Origin: Acidimicrobiaceae bacterium
GTDB lineage: Bacteria; Actinomycetota; Acidimicrobiia; Acidimicrobiales; RAAP-2
Direction: 5' to 3'
DNA length: 64,000 nucleotides
NCBI GenBank assembly: GCA_003164095.1
Contig: PLRX01000111.1
Coordinates: forward strand, 1 to 64,000
Shown: positions 53,044 to 63,710 of the stretch, piece by piece
Position numbering within the stretch: position 1 is the stretch's first letter
Layout of the letters: each line of letters opens with the position of its first letter
Notes under the pieces: generated by a model
What the model saw: the letters and a program-made list of their open reading frames with translations, nothing else
The model's database searches: none
What the model was told of the DNA's origin: nothing
Position numbers and translations under genes: made by a program

Positions 53044-54597
53044 TCAGAAGGCGCTGTTGAGTCCCATGACGGTCGGCAGCACGTTCGTGTGGAACTCCCA
53101 CACGGCCCTGCCGCCCACGATCGTCCTGGTTGCAGAGGAGTGGTTGGCCGCCACCCAGGCGGCGATCTCCTTGTCGAGCGCGTTCCCCGGGAACACGACG
53201 TACGTCGAGTGCGGCGTCGCGCTCGCTGCCGCCTCGGCCTTGGCGTCACGCACGGGAGCCACCGAACTGGCTGTGATCGACTGGCTCGAACAGACCTCGA
53301 GCGGGCCGGCCAGCCAGTAGCTGGCCCACACCGTGGTGCGCTCCTGTTCGGTCAGGTAGCGCACCACCTGTCCGTAGGACGGGTTGCACGCCGGCACGGC
53401 GGCGAACGACGACGTGTCGGTGGAGATCGTCGCCACGGCGAGCACGAACGCTCCGACGGCAAGCAGCGGGGCCAGCCGCAGCTTCGCCAGCAGGTGCGCT
53501 GCCACCAGGAGCAGGGGGGCGATGGGGATCAGACCGTAGCGGAACGTGTCGACGCCGGTCGGGACGTGCCCCACGGCGAGTGCGAACGGCCAGAGCACGA
53601 AGGCCACCCCGCAGCAGGCCAGTGCGACCTGGCGCCGGACGATGGCAAAGACGGTGAACGCCGCCATGCCGACGTACACGGCCACGCCGAGGATCTCCAG
53701 GTGGGAGGCGGATGCGTCCGGTCCCGACCAGATGACGTCGTACGCCTTCTGGCCGCCGATCAGTGCGGTGGGCAGCACCTGGGTGATCGCGTGCACGAAG
53801 GCTGACGAGCGGCTCTCGGTGGCGGCCTGCACCGTGAAGGCCGACCTGCCGTGGATGACGAAGAAGGTCACCCACGGGCTCAGTCCGACCAGTCCGCCGA
53901 CGAGCACCCGCCCGATGGACCCGAGGTTCCGTCGCTCCGTCCAGAGGATCACGGCCACCGGGGGCAGCACCAGGGAGACCACGAGTGGGTACGACCAGAC
54001 GGCCAGACCCGAGCTGAGCCCGACCCAGACCAGGGTCGAGGCCCGCCTCGTCTCGAACCAGCGGAGGGCGAGCACGCCCGTGGTCAGAGCGAGCACGATC
54101 GCAGGAAGCCAGAACACGTACTCCCGCTCGCTCCAGAACACCCAGAGCGCCGGGAAGAACCAGAACGTCCCCGCAGCCACGTCGGCGGCCAGTGGCGAGG
54201 TGATGCGGCGGCCGATGGCACGCAGCAGCAGCACCGCGATGAACGTCAGCGCCGTGTCGACCAGCTGGAAGATCCACACGTGCAGGCCGAAGATCGCCAC
54301 CAGGGGCGCCTCGATCCACGTGATCCCGGCCCCGCCGTAATTACCGCCCCAGAAGAGCAACGACAGGTGCCCGTGGGCGGCCCGGAGGGCCATGACCATG
54401 CCCATCGACTCGTCGCCATCGGGCATGGACCAATTGGTCCGCAGGACCAGGATCCGGAGCACGAGCCCGGCGACGAGCAGGACGGGGAAGACGAGACCCG
54501 ATGGCGTGAGCCAGGAGGGCGACCCGCGCCGGGAGGACCCGTGTGCGTGCCTGGGGGCCGACGACCCGGTTGCACTGGCCCCGACCGTTTCGACCAC
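53044..54597 (-). CDS. Polytopic glycosyltransferase-like (GT-C/PMT type) membrane protein
   Basis: NWSMPDGDESMGMVMALRAAHGHLSLLFWGGNYGGAGITWIEAPLVAIFG and about 10 TM segments. Confidence 0.8.
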   Translation of the reverse strand: MVETVGASATGSSAPRHAHGSSRRGSPSWLTPSGLVFPVLLVAGLVLRILVLRTNWSMPDGDESMGMVMALRAAHGHLSLLFWGGNYGGAGITWIEAPLVAIFGLHVWIFQLVDTALTFIAVLLLRAIGRRITSPLAADVAAGTFWFFPALWVFWSEREYVFWLPAIVLALTTGVLALRWFETRRASTLVWVGLSSGLAVWSYPLVVSLVLPPVAVILWTERRNLGSIGRVLVGGLVGLSPWVTFFVIHGRSAFTVQAATESRSSAFVHAITQVLPTALIGGQKAYDVIWSGPDASASHLEILGVAVYVGMAAFTVFAIVRRQVALACCGVAFVLWPFALAVGHVPTGVDTFRYGLIPIAPLLLVAAHLLAKLRLAPLLAVGAFVLAVATISTDTSSFAAVPACNPSYGQVVRYLTEQERTTVWASYWLAGPLEVCSSQSITASSVAPVRDAKAEAAASATPHSTYVVFPGNALDKEIAAWVAANHSSATRTIVGGRAVWEFHTNVLPTVMGLNSAF

Positions 54598-54640
54598 GGC
54601 GCAGTTCTAGCATGGGGCTACCTGATAAATCGGAACCCGG

Positions 54641-54680
54641 GGGCCCTGACGCCCCGGATCCGGCCGACGCGTCAGGGCCC
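54641..54680 (-). terminator. Strong hairpin downstream of the SPFH gene
   Basis: GGGCCCTGACGC ... GCGTCAGGGCCC, perfect 12-bp stem with 16-nt loop, just past the SPFH stop. Confidence 0.7.
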
Positions 54681-54695
54681 GACGGCCCGGCCGGC

Positions 54696-55700
54696 TCAGC
54701 CGGCCTTGCCGTTGCCAGCCACCGGCGCATCGACGGGTGCGCCGGCACCCTTCATGGCGTCCACCAGGACCGCAGCCGCACCCACCAGGCCGGCGGCCTC
54801 GTAGGGGACGACGACCTTGGCGTTGGGTGACATGGCCACGGCCTGGAGCGCCTGGAGCTGCTTGAAGGCGAGCGTGTTCGGATGGATCCCGACCTTGTCG
54901 ATGGCGTCGAGGGCCGCCGCGTCGCCCTCGCCCCGCAGGGTGGCGGCCCGCTTCTCGCCGTCGGCCCGCAGCTCGAGCACCTGCTTCTGCGCCTCGGCGG
55001 CCAGGATCGACGCCTGCTTCTGACCCTCGGCCTCCAGGACGTTGGCCTGCTTGCGGCCCTCGGCGCTGTTGATGGCGGCCTGCTGCTCGCCCTCGGACTT
55101 CAGGATGGCGGCCCGCTTGTGCTGCTCGGCCTCCTTCTGCTCCGACATGGCCTGCAGGACGTTGGTGGGCGGGGTGATGTCGAGGATCTCGATCCGGTTG
55201 AGACGGACACCCCACTTCAGCGTGGCCTCGGCCATGTGGTCCTGCATCTTGGCGTTGATGGTCTCGCGCTCCGACAGGGACTCGTCGAGCGTCAGCTCGC
55301 CGAACACGGCTCGCAGGGCGGTGCGGGCCATCTGGTCGATGGCCAGGCCGAAGTCGTTGACCTCGAACAACGCCAGCTTCACGTCGGTCACCTGGCAGAA
55401 GATGGTCGCGCTCACCCACAGCGACACGTTGTCCTTGGTGATCACCGCCTGCTGGTCACCCGTCCGCGGGAACTCGCGCACGTCGACCTTGTCCATCCGG
55501 TCGGCCAACGGCATGAGCACGTGCAGGCCCGGCTGCTTGATAGTCCTGAATTCCCCGAACCGCTTGACCACCCCGACGCAGCCCTGCTGGACCACCTTGA
55601 GGCACGACTTCAGGAAGACGACGATGAGGGCGAAGATGAAGAACGCGACCACCGCCACTCCCACGGCCATTCCTACCGAACCGACGAGCATGACGACCAC
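54696..55700 (-). CDS. SPFH/band-7 domain protein
   Basis: VVQQGCVGVVKRFGEFRTIKQPGLHVLMPLADRMDKVDVRE, LTLDESLSERETINAKM, repeated EGQKQASILAAEAQKQ coiled-coil. Confidence 0.93.
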   Translation of the reverse strand: MVVMLVGSVGMAVGVAVVAFFIFALIVVFLKSCLKVVQQGCVGVVKRFGEFRTIKQPGLHVLMPLADRMDKVDVREFPRTGDQQAVITKDNVSLWVSATIFCQVTDVKLALFEVNDFGLAIDQMARTALRAVFGELTLDESLSERETINAKMQDHMAEATLKWGVRLNRIEILDITPPTNVLQAMSEQKEAEQHKRAAILKSEGEQQAAINSAEGRKQANVLEAEGQKQASILAAEAQKQVLELRADGEKRAATLRGEGDAAALDAIDKVGIHPNTLAFKQLQALQAVAMSPNAKVVVPYEAAGLVGAAAVLVDAMKGAGAPVDAPVAGNGKAG

Positions 55701-55779
55701 CTCCTGGTGACACCTTAGGCACCCGCCGGCGGTTCCACACCGCGTGATAGCACCGGGGGGTGCGCCTGGTCAGGCCTGA

Positions 55780-55992
55780 TCAGGCCTGGTCAGTCGGATA
55801 GCAGACCAGCAGGCCCCGCTCGACGTCGGCTACGACGACCTCGGTGCCGGGGGCGATGCGCGTCCCCGGGAACATCGACCGGGCGAACCACTCCTCGCCG
55901 CGGGCCAGCACCGATCCGGGCTGGTGCGGACCGGCGAGTTCCTTGGTCACCACCGCCGTCTCGCCCACCATGCCCGAGACACCGTTCAACAT
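55780..55992 (-). CDS. NfeD-like OB-fold protein
   Basis: GMVGETAVVTKELAGPHQPGSVLARGEEWFARSMFPGTRIAPGTEVVVADVERGLLVC; upstream of and co-oriented with the SPFH gene. Confidence 0.8.
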   Translation of the reverse strand: MLNGVSGMVGETAVVTKELAGPHQPGSVLARGEEWFARSMFPGTRIAPGTEVVVADVERGLLVCYPTDQA

Positions 55993-56129
55993 CGTCGACT
56001 CCCGTGTCCTGCGTCCTGAGTGTCCCGGGTGCCGCCGTCGTTCCGTGCCCCTGCACGACGACGCCGTGGCGCCCGTCCACCAGCACTATACGGGACCGCC
56101 CCGACCTGCCCGTCGGGATACCGTTGGCC

Positions 56130-56996
56130 ATGAGCGACCGGTCGTCCTCCGTCAGCCCACTCACCGCCCGCAAGACGTGGCGGACCCTCGAGCCCCTCCA
56201 CGGGATGGTGTACTTCGCCCCGGAGGCAGCCGACTCCTACGGACGGCTCGGCCTCGAGGGCCAGTCCGGGTACTTCGCCTCCCGGTCGGCCCCCATGGGC
56301 GCCGTCGACGCCGGCACGGTCGTCGCCACCTTCTTCAACTTCCGGCCGTCCCTCGTCCGCGAGTCCATGGACGGCGTCTGGGGACGCGTGACGCCTGGGG
56401 CCGTGCTCGGGGCCCGCACCCGGGTGGCGGGCGACGCCCTCCGCCGCATGCTGGGCGACGCCGCCGGATCGGACGACCTGCGGACCGCCGCCGACCTGGC
56501 CCGTCGGGCCGCACTGCGCGCCTGCGAGCGCACGGAGGGACGGCCGCTGTTCGCCGGGCACGCCGACCTGCCGTGGCCCGACGGCCCGGTGGAGACGCTG
56601 TGGCATGCCCAGACCCTGCTGCGGGAGTTCCGCGGCGACGGGCACATCGCCCAGCTGGTCGACCGGGAGATCGACGGCATCGAGGCGCTCGTCCTGCACG
56701 AGGCCACCGGTGAACTCCCCGTCAGCCTGCTGCGCCAGACCCGGGGTTGGACCGACGAGGAATGGGCGGCGGCGGCCACGCGCCTCGTGGAACGGGGCTG
56801 GCTGCGGCCCGAGGGGACGGCCGAGCACCTGGCCCTCAGCGAGGAGGGGGCGAAGGTACGGGGTGCCATCGAGGAGGCCACGGACCGCCTGGCGGTCCCT
56901 GCCTACGAAGCACTCGGCGAGGAGGGTTGCGAGCAGCTCCGGGGCCTGGTTCGTCCCTTCTCACGGACGGTCGTGGCGGCGTCGGGACTGGGCTGA
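56130..56996 (+). CDS. SCO6745/SalK-like family protein
   Basis: WRTLEPLHGMVYFAPEAADSYGRLGLEGQSGYFASRSAPMGAVDAGTVVATFFNFRPSLV. Confidence 0.8.
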   Translation: MSDRSSSVSPLTARKTWRTLEPLHGMVYFAPEAADSYGRLGLEGQSGYFASRSAPMGAVDAGTVVATFFNFRPSLVRESMDGVWGRVTPGAVLGARTRVAGDALRRMLGDAAGSDDLRTAADLARRAALRACERTEGRPLFAGHADLPWPDGPVETLWHAQTLLREFRGDGHIAQLVDREIDGIEALVLHEATGELPVSLLRQTRGWTDEEWAAAATRLVERGWLRPEGTAEHLALSEEGAKVRGAIEEATDRLAVPAYEALGEEGCEQLRGLVRPFSRTVVAASGLG

Positions 56997-57036
56997 GCCG
57001 CCTGCGTCCGGCTCGGGGGCGCGGGCGGCTCTGCGA

Positions 57037-57906
57037 TCAGTCGGCGACCAGGGCGGCGACCCGTCGGGCCACGTCCCTGCCCTGCACCCGGCCCGCCCGG
57101 GCCGATGGCTCACGGGACACCGGGTCGAGCACGTCGGCGCCGAACGCCGCCACCGAGGCGTCGTCGGGTGCGACGAGCTCCACCCGGACACCGTCACCCA
57201 GGCCTGCGATGTCGTCGTGGACCGTCGGGTCCACCAGGGGCGCCAGGACCAGGACCCGGTGGCACCCGACGGCCAGGTCGACGTTGGCCACCGACCAAAC
57301 GCCGCCGTCGATGTAGCGGGACCCGTCGATCGTCACCGGCGGCCACACGCCGGGCACCGCGCAGCTGGCGGTGACGGCGTCCACCAGGTCGACCCCCGAC
57401 GAGGCGTCGAGCACCCGGCGGTCGCCGGTAGCCGCCCCGACGACCACGACCCGGAGCCGGTCGCCGACCCAGTCGAGCCCCTCGAGTCTCGCCTCGATCA
57501 CCCGCCGTCGGACGGGCTCCTCGACCGTGTCGGCCGACAGGGCGAGCGCCCCGAGTCGCTTCCGCCGGTCGGCGTCATCGGTCGCCTCCGTGTAGATGGG
57601 TGCCATCAGCTCCCACAGCTCGGCCATCGGGATCCCGGGTCGCAGCTCCGTGGCGAGCGTGGTCGGGTCCACCTGGCGGGTGAACAGCTCGTCGAGGGCA
57701 CGCCCGCCGGCGACCTGGGCTGCGACCGTGGCGCCCGCCGAGGTGCCCACCAGGAGGTCGGCCGACGTGACGTCCACCCCTGCATCGGCCAGGCCGCACA
57801 GCACCCCGGTGTGCCAGGCCACCCCGGCCACCCCGCCGCCACCCAGGACGAGCCCGAATCGACGGCCGCCCGCGACCGTCTCGGCCGGGCCCCCGGGGTC
57901 GGGCAC
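57037..57906 (-). CDS. Patatin-like phospholipase family protein
   Basis: FGLVLGGGGVAGVAWHTGVLCGLADAGVDVTSADLLVGTSAGATVAAQV (GxGxxG + GTSAG), YIDGGVWS. Confidence 0.92.
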   Translation of the reverse strand: MPDPGGPAETVAGGRRFGLVLGGGGVAGVAWHTGVLCGLADAGVDVTSADLLVGTSAGATVAAQVAGGRALDELFTRQVDPTTLATELRPGIPMAELWELMAPIYTEATDDADRRKRLGALALSADTVEEPVRRRVIEARLEGLDWVGDRLRVVVVGAATGDRRVLDASSGVDLVDAVTASCAVPGVWPPVTIDGSRYIDGGVWSVANVDLAVGCHRVLVLAPLVDPTVHDDIAGLGDGVRVELVAPDDASVAAFGADVLDPVSREPSARAGRVQGRDVARRVAALVAD

Positions 57907-57908
57907 GG

Positions 57909-58811
57909 TCAGCCGTCCCGCCGCACGAGCAGCCACCCGGCGAGGACCACGACGGCAGCGCCATACAGGGCAAGGAGCCCGGTCGCAGGCCAGGGGGGCA
58001 GAAGGACCCCGGCGAAGTCCGTCTTCCGGGTCGTGACCAGGGTCATGGCCAGGCCGAGGTTGGAGGGGAGGTACTTCTCGAACGAACTGGCGAAGCTCGA
58101 GGGCAGCACGTCCACGATGAGCGGCAGGACCAGCAGGACCCCTACGAAGGCGGCGATGGCCCCGGCCGTGTGCCGCAGGATGAACCCGATGCCGCAGGCC
58201 AGCAGGGTGAGCAGCAGCAGGTACACACCGCTCAGGAACACGGCCCGCAGCGCGGCGCCGTCGGTCAGACTCACGTACGGGATGGTCGTGCTGCGGACCT
58301 GGGTGAGGATCGTCGCACCGGCCGGAAGTGCCTTGGCGCCGTGGGCCAGCAGGATGGCCTGGCTCGTGAAGAACGAGGCGAAGGCTGTGATCTCGGCGAC
58401 CACGAACACCACGACCCCGATCACCACGAGCTTGGCCACGAGCACGGTGGTCCGCTTGGAGGTCGTGGCCAGTGTGGTCCGGATCGAGCCCGTGGCGTAC
58501 TCCGAGGTGATGGCCAGGGCACCCAGCACGCCGACGACGAACTGGGACAGGAACGTCCCGGTCTGGCTGAACCGCACCGGGTCGAAGGTGGCGCGATCCG
58601 CCAGGCCGAGGGAGCCCCACCGGCCGGCCTCGATGTTGGTCACCAGTGCGGACAGCCCGATGCCTGCGACGAACACCACGACCAGGCACACCCACGTGGA
58701 CCGGACCGACCGCAGCTTGGTCCATTCCGACCGCATCTGGTTGGCCAGTCCGGCGCGTCCCTCGTCGAACGCGGGCAGGACGACCGACGGCGGCGCAGCG
58801 GTGGTCGTCAT
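57909..58811 (-). CDS. ABC-2 type transporter permease
   Basis: MRSEWTKLRSVRSTWVCLVVVFVAG; multiple TM segments; adjacent ABC ATPase. Confidence 0.9.
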   Translation of the reverse strand: MTTTAAPPSVVLPAFDEGRAGLANQMRSEWTKLRSVRSTWVCLVVVFVAGIGLSALVTNIEAGRWGSLGLADRATFDPVRFSQTGTFLSQFVVGVLGALAITSEYATGSIRTTLATTSKRTTVLVAKLVVIGVVVFVVAEITAFASFFTSQAILLAHGAKALPAGATILTQVRSTTIPYVSLTDGAALRAVFLSGVYLLLLTLLACGIGFILRHTAGAIAAFVGVLLVLPLIVDVLPSSFASSFEKYLPSNLGLAMTLVTTRKTDFAGVLLPPWPATGLLALYGAAVVVLAGWLLVRRDG

Positions 58812-59731
58812 GACCCCACCTGCACGGGCGAGTGGCCGTGGTAGTCGACCATGTCCGACGTGAGATCCATGAAGACTTCCTCCAGGCTGGCCTGCACCGG
58901 ACTCAGTTCGTGCAGTGGGAGCCCGGCGGCCAGGGATCGGTCGCCGATGGCGGCGGCGGCGAGACCCGTAACCAGGAGCGCGCCGTCGTCCCGGGTGGTC
59001 ACGCCGGCCCCGTGGGACCTCAGCTCGGCCGCCAACCGGTCAGCCGCCGGCGACCGCACGAGGACCGTCGCCACGGTGTTGGAGGCGATGAAGTCGTCGA
59101 CCGTGGTGTCGGCGATGAGCCGACCACGGCCGATCACGACCAGGTCGGTAGCCGTCAGTGCCATCTCGCTCATGAGGTGGCTGGAGACGAAGATCGTGCG
59201 CCCCTCACCAGCGAGCCCCTTCAGCAGCGTGCGGACCCAGAGGATCCCCTCGGGGTCGAGGCCGTTGATCGGCTCGTCGAACAGGAGCACGCCGGGGTCA
59301 CCGAGCAACGCCGAGGCGATCCCCAGGCGCTGGCTCATCCCGAGGGAGAACTTGCCGGCCTTGCGCCGTGCCACGCCGTCGAGTCCGACCAGGCCGAGTA
59401 CCTCGTCCACGCGGGCACGCGGGATCGAATTGGTCTGGGCCATGGCCAGGAGGTGGTTGTAGGCGGATCGCCCCGGGTGGATCGCCTTGGCCTCGAGGAG
59501 GGCGCCCACCTCCCGGAGGGGCCACCGGAGGTCATGGAAGCGGTGGCCGTCGATGGTCACGGTGCCGGCATCTGGCAGATCGAGCCCCATCACCATGCGC
59601 ATGGTGGTCGATTTGCCCGAGCCGTTGGGGCCGAGGAACCCGGTCACCACCCCGGCGCGCACGTCGAAGCTCAGGTCGTCGACCGCCCGCGTCGCGCCGT
59701 AGGACTTGGTCAGACCGCTGGCCGAGATCAC
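58808..59731 (-). CDS. ABC transporter ATP-binding protein
   Basis: GFLGPNGSGKSTTMRMVMGLDLPDAGTVTIDGH, FSLGMSQRLGIASALLGDPGVLLFDEPINGLDPEG; start GTG 59731 is one option, ORF open to 59797. Confidence 0.93.
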   Translation of the reverse strand: MISASGLTKSYGATRAVDDLSFDVRAGVVTGFLGPNGSGKSTTMRMVMGLDLPDAGTVTIDGHRFHDLRWPLREVGALLEAKAIHPGRSAYNHLLAMAQTNSIPRARVDEVLGLVGLDGVARRKAGKFSLGMSQRLGIASALLGDPGVLLFDEPINGLDPEGILWVRTLLKGLAGEGRTIFVSSHLMSEMALTATDLVVIGRGRLIADTTVDDFIASNTVATVLVRSPAADRLAAELRSHGAGVTTRDDGALLVTGLAAAAIGDRSLAAGLPLHELSPVQASLEEVFMDLTSDMVDYHGHSPVQVGS

Positions 59732-59858
59732 GTGCGTTCCCGGCGGTGCGGCATGCGCCGACGGTACCAGGAGGGATCTGCCGATCCGGTTCGGCACCGT
59801 GGTCCGGGATCACCGGCCGCGACCCACACGCGTCTCCGGTGCAGCGCTCGGGGGCCGG

Positions 59859-60524
59859 TCAGGCGCGGGCGACCAGGTCCGCCAGCTCGGACTCGCCGCC
59901 CGGGGCGGCCACCATCCGGTAGCCCACCCGTTCGGTCAGCCAGGCGCGGTTGCGACGGTGGATCTCGTGTCCGCCGTCGTAGTGGTTGAGCACGACGACC
60001 ACCGGCGGGGCGGTACCCGCACCCCCACCCGTCAAGGCGTCCATGGTCAGTCGGATGCTGTTGATCGTGCCGAGGCCGGCGTCCGCCACCAGCACGACGA
60101 TGTCGGGCGCCAGGGCGGCGGACAGGTCGCACACGTCACCGTCGTCGGCCTGCGGTGACCGCACGCCGCCGGCGGTCTCGACCACGCCCACGTCGACACC
60201 GTCGGTCGGCCAGGACAGCTCGTCGCGGAGATCGGACACCGTGAAGGGGGGCAGTCCCAGCACCTGGGCGGCGATGGGCGGGGCCATCGCCCGGTGGTAC
60301 GACCGGAACGAGTGGCACACCTCACCCGGGTGCTCGCCGGAGGCGGCGGCAAGGGCCTCCGCGTCGGTGGCACCGCCGAGGCTCACGCCCCGGCTGTCGA
60401 CATCGAAGGACTGGGCCGGCTTGCGCGCCGCCACCGTCAGCCCACGGGACCGGAGCTCGGTCAGGAGCCGGGCGGCCACCCAGGTCTTGCCCACCTCCGT
60501 GGCCGTCCCGCACACCAGCACCAT
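59859..60524 (-). CDS. bioD: Dethiobiotin synthetase
   Basis: MVLVCGTATEVGKTWVAARLLTELRSRGLTVAARKPAQSFD, VVETAGGVRSP. Confidence 0.93.
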   Translation of the reverse strand: MVLVCGTATEVGKTWVAARLLTELRSRGLTVAARKPAQSFDVDSRGVSLGGATDAEALAAASGEHPGEVCHSFRSYHRAMAPPIAAQVLGLPPFTVSDLRDELSWPTDGVDVGVVETAGGVRSPQADDGDVCDLSAALAPDIVVLVADAGLGTINSIRLTMDALTGGGAGTAPPVVVVLNHYDGGHEIHRRNRAWLTERVGYRMVAAPGGESELADLVARA

Positions 60525-60528
60525 GCGC

Positions 60529-61737
60529 TCAGGCCGCACTGCCCACCCCCTGGGCGCCTGGCACTCCGCCGGCCGCGGCGTCGGGGCGCACGTCGGCCAG
60601 GCCGGCCACCAACCGGTCGACCTGCGCGTCGGTGTGGGTGGCCGACAGGGTGACCCGCAGACGGGACGTGCCCGGCGCCACCGTCGGCGGCCGGATGGCC
60701 GGGACCCACAGCCCCCGCTCCAGGAGCGCCGTCGATGCGGCCACCGCGGCGTCCTCGGCCCCGATGACCAGGGGCAGGATCGGCGAGGCGTGGCCGGGCA
60801 GCCCCGTGGCGCGGGCCACCCGTCCGATGTGGTGGCGGAGCCGGTCACGCAGCGCGTCGCCCTCGGCCGATCGCACGACGCCGACGGCGGCCAGCGCCGC
60901 GGCGGCGTCGGCCGGGGTCGGAGCTGTCGTGAAGATGTACGGACGGGCCCGGTTCACCAGCAGCTCCACGAAGCGGGTCGGGCCGGCCACGAAGCCACCC
61001 AGCGATCCGAGGGTCTTGGACAACGTCCCCACCTGCAGGACGTCGACTCCGTAGGCCGTGCCCAGCTCGGGCCCGAGCACGGCGTGGGCCTCGTCGAGCA
61101 CCAGCAGTGCCCCGTGACGGGCGGCGACTGCGCACAGTCCGTCCAGATCGGCGATGTCACCGTCCATCGAGAAGACCGTGTCGGACACCACCACCGAGCG
61201 CCCGTCCACCGAGGAGAGCGAGGCGTCGAGGGCACCGAGGTCGCAGTGGGGGACGATCCGGACGTCGGCCCGGGCGAGCCGGCAGCCGTCGATGATCGAG
61301 GCATGGTTGAGTTCGTCGGAGTGCACGACGACGCCACCGCCGCCGGCGAACACCGAGAGCACCGCGAGGTTGGCGGCGAACCCGGTCGGGAGCACCACCG
61401 CCGCCTCGGTCCCCTTCCACTCGGCCAGGGCTGCCTCCAGGTGGTGGTGCACCGGACGGGACCCGGTCACCAGGCGCGAGGCGCCGGAACCGGCACCCCA
61501 CCGGTCGAGGGCCTCGTGGGCGGCGGCCACCACCGCAGGGTGGGTGGCCAGTCCCAGGTAGTCGTTGGAGGCGAAGGAGATCACGGGCCCGGCGGGTGAC
61601 GAGGTGCCCGACCGGAGGCGACCGTCATGGCCCCTGGCGTCGAACTCCTTCGGCACCCTCCATTGGCCGGCCTCCTCGACCCGGCTGCAGGCCGCCTCGA
61701 CCCAGGCACCCCAGGACGAATCCCCCTCCACGGTCAC
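60529..61737 (-). CDS. bioF: 8-amino-7-oxononanoate synthase
   Basis: ISFASNDYLGLATHPAVVAAAHEALDRWGAGSGASRLVTGSRPVHHHLEAALAEWKGTEA, LLVLDEAHAVLG, GTLSKTLGSLGGFVAG. Confidence 0.94.
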   Translation of the reverse strand: MTVEGDSSWGAWVEAACSRVEEAGQWRVPKEFDARGHDGRLRSGTSSPAGPVISFASNDYLGLATHPAVVAAAHEALDRWGAGSGASRLVTGSRPVHHHLEAALAEWKGTEAAVVLPTGFAANLAVLSVFAGGGGVVVHSDELNHASIIDGCRLARADVRIVPHCDLGALDASLSSVDGRSVVVSDTVFSMDGDIADLDGLCAVAARHGALLVLDEAHAVLGPELGTAYGVDVLQVGTLSKTLGSLGGFVAGPTRFVELLVNRARPYIFTTAPTPADAAAALAAVGVVRSAEGDALRDRLRHHIGRVARATGLPGHASPILPLVIGAEDAAVAASTALLERGLWVPAIRPPTVAPGTSRLRVTLSATHTDAQVDRLVAGLADVRPDAAAGGVPGAQGVGSAA

Positions 61738-63065
61738 GGGACGTCCTCGGCGGCGACCTCGTCGATGCACGCGGCGAGCACGTCGATGACCCGGTCGAGC
61801 TCGTCGGCGGTACTGGTGAGCGGGGGCATGAGGACGACGACGTCACCCAGCGGCCGCAGGAGCACACCCCGGCGCACCGCGGCCGCGCAGACCCGGCGGC
61901 CCCACCGGACCGCACCAACGGGCGGGGCAAGCTCGACCCCGACCATGAGGCCCCGTCGGCGCACCGCGGCCACCCCGGGCCGACCCACGATCACCGTGTC
62001 GAGCCTGTCCCCCATGTGGTCCGCCACCTCGACGACGTGCTCCAGCACCCGCCACTCGTCGAGCAGCTGCAGGTGGCGCAACGCGACCGCGCAGGCCAGG
62101 GCGTTCCCCCCGTAGGAGTGCCCGTGGTAGAAGGTCGCCGTCCCGAGGTCCTCACCGGAGAACGACTCGAAGACCGGTGCGGTCACAACGGTGGCGGACA
62201 AGGGGAGGTAGCCGCCGGTGATGCCCTTGCCCAGGCACACGATGTCAGGACGGAAGTCCGGACCGGCCCACTCGGAGGCGAAGAGACGGCCCGTCCGACC
62301 GAAGCCGGTGGCCACCTCGTCGCAGATCAGGAGGACGCCGTGCTCCCGGCAGGCCCGTCCCACCAGGGCCAGGTCCTCGGGCTCGGCCACCAGGATCCCC
62401 GACGCACCCTGGACCAGCGGCTCGATCACCAAGGCGGCGAGCGTGTCGGCATGGGCGGCCACGGCGGCGACCGCCTTGGCCGCCCAGTCCGCCGAGGCGT
62501 ACCCGGGTGTCCGCTCCACCGCGAACCGGAGCGGGTCGAAGACGGTGGTGCCGAAGCCGCCGTCGCCGACCGACAGTGCTCCCACGGTGTCGCCGTGGTA
62601 GGCGTCACCGAGGGCCAGGAACCGATTGCGCTCGGGTCGCCCACGGTTGACCCAGCACTGGAAGGCGATCTTGAGTGCCTGCTCGACAGCCACGGCGCCG
62701 TCGGAGGCGAAGATCGTGTGGGCGTCGTCGACCGGCACCACCGCGGCCAGGGCCTCGGCGAACTCGATGACCGCCCGGCTGCCGTTGCCCAGCAGCGTGG
62801 CGTGGGCCACCTTGCCCAGCTGGTCCACGATCGCCGCGTCGAGCTCCGGGACGCGGTGCCCGAGCGTCGTGACCCACAGCGACGAGATGGCGTCGAAGTA
62901 CCGGTTCCCGTCCACGTCGATGAGCTCGCGCCCCTCGGCCCGCTCGACCGTGACCGGGCTGTTGGTCGGGTAGGCGGCCATTTGGGTGAACCCGTGCCAG
63001 ACGACGGCGACGTCCCGGTCCACCCAGGCATCTCCGGCGGGCACGGGGTGGTGCTCGGCGCTCAT
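61734..63065 (-). CDS. bioA: Adenosylmethionine-8-amino-7-oxononanoate transaminase
   Basis: VWHGFTQMAAYPTNSPVTVERAEGRELIDVDGNRYFDAISSLWVTTLGHR, FLALGDAYHGDTVGALSVG, ICDEVATGFGRTGRLFASE. Confidence 0.95.
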   Translation of the reverse strand: MSAEHHPVPAGDAWVDRDVAVVWHGFTQMAAYPTNSPVTVERAEGRELIDVDGNRYFDAISSLWVTTLGHRVPELDAAIVDQLGKVAHATLLGNGSRAVIEFAEALAAVVPVDDAHTIFASDGAVAVEQALKIAFQCWVNRGRPERNRFLALGDAYHGDTVGALSVGDGGFGTTVFDPLRFAVERTPGYASADWAAKAVAAVAAHADTLAALVIEPLVQGASGILVAEPEDLALVGRACREHGVLLICDEVATGFGRTGRLFASEWAGPDFRPDIVCLGKGITGGYLPLSATVVTAPVFESFSGEDLGTATFYHGHSYGGNALACAVALRHLQLLDEWRVLEHVVEVADHMGDRLDTVIVGRPGVAAVRRRGLMVGVELAPPVGAVRWGRRVCAAAVRRGVLLRPLGDVVVLMPPLTSTADELDRVIDVLAACIDEVAAEDVP

Positions 63066-63221
63066 GGGGCACGAGTCTTGCCCACGCCGGGACACCGGTC
63101 GAACCGGCCTACGCCCGCCCGTCACCGGTCTGCCATCTGCACCTACGCCGGCCCGGGGCGTGTCCGCCGGCGCCCCTTCGACCACGCCCGTCGGTGACCG
63201 CCCCGGAGGGGTGCCCGGTAG

Positions 63222-63707
<486 letters not shown>

Positions 63708-63710
63708 GGC

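Noticed and set aside
56605-58863. 752-aa plus-strand ORF over patatin/ABC permease genes
   Set aside because: Spans several well-supported genes in another frame; no domain similarity visible.
61596-63197. 533-aa plus-strand ORF antisense to bioA
   Set aside because: Antisense of a clear bioA; no family motifs.
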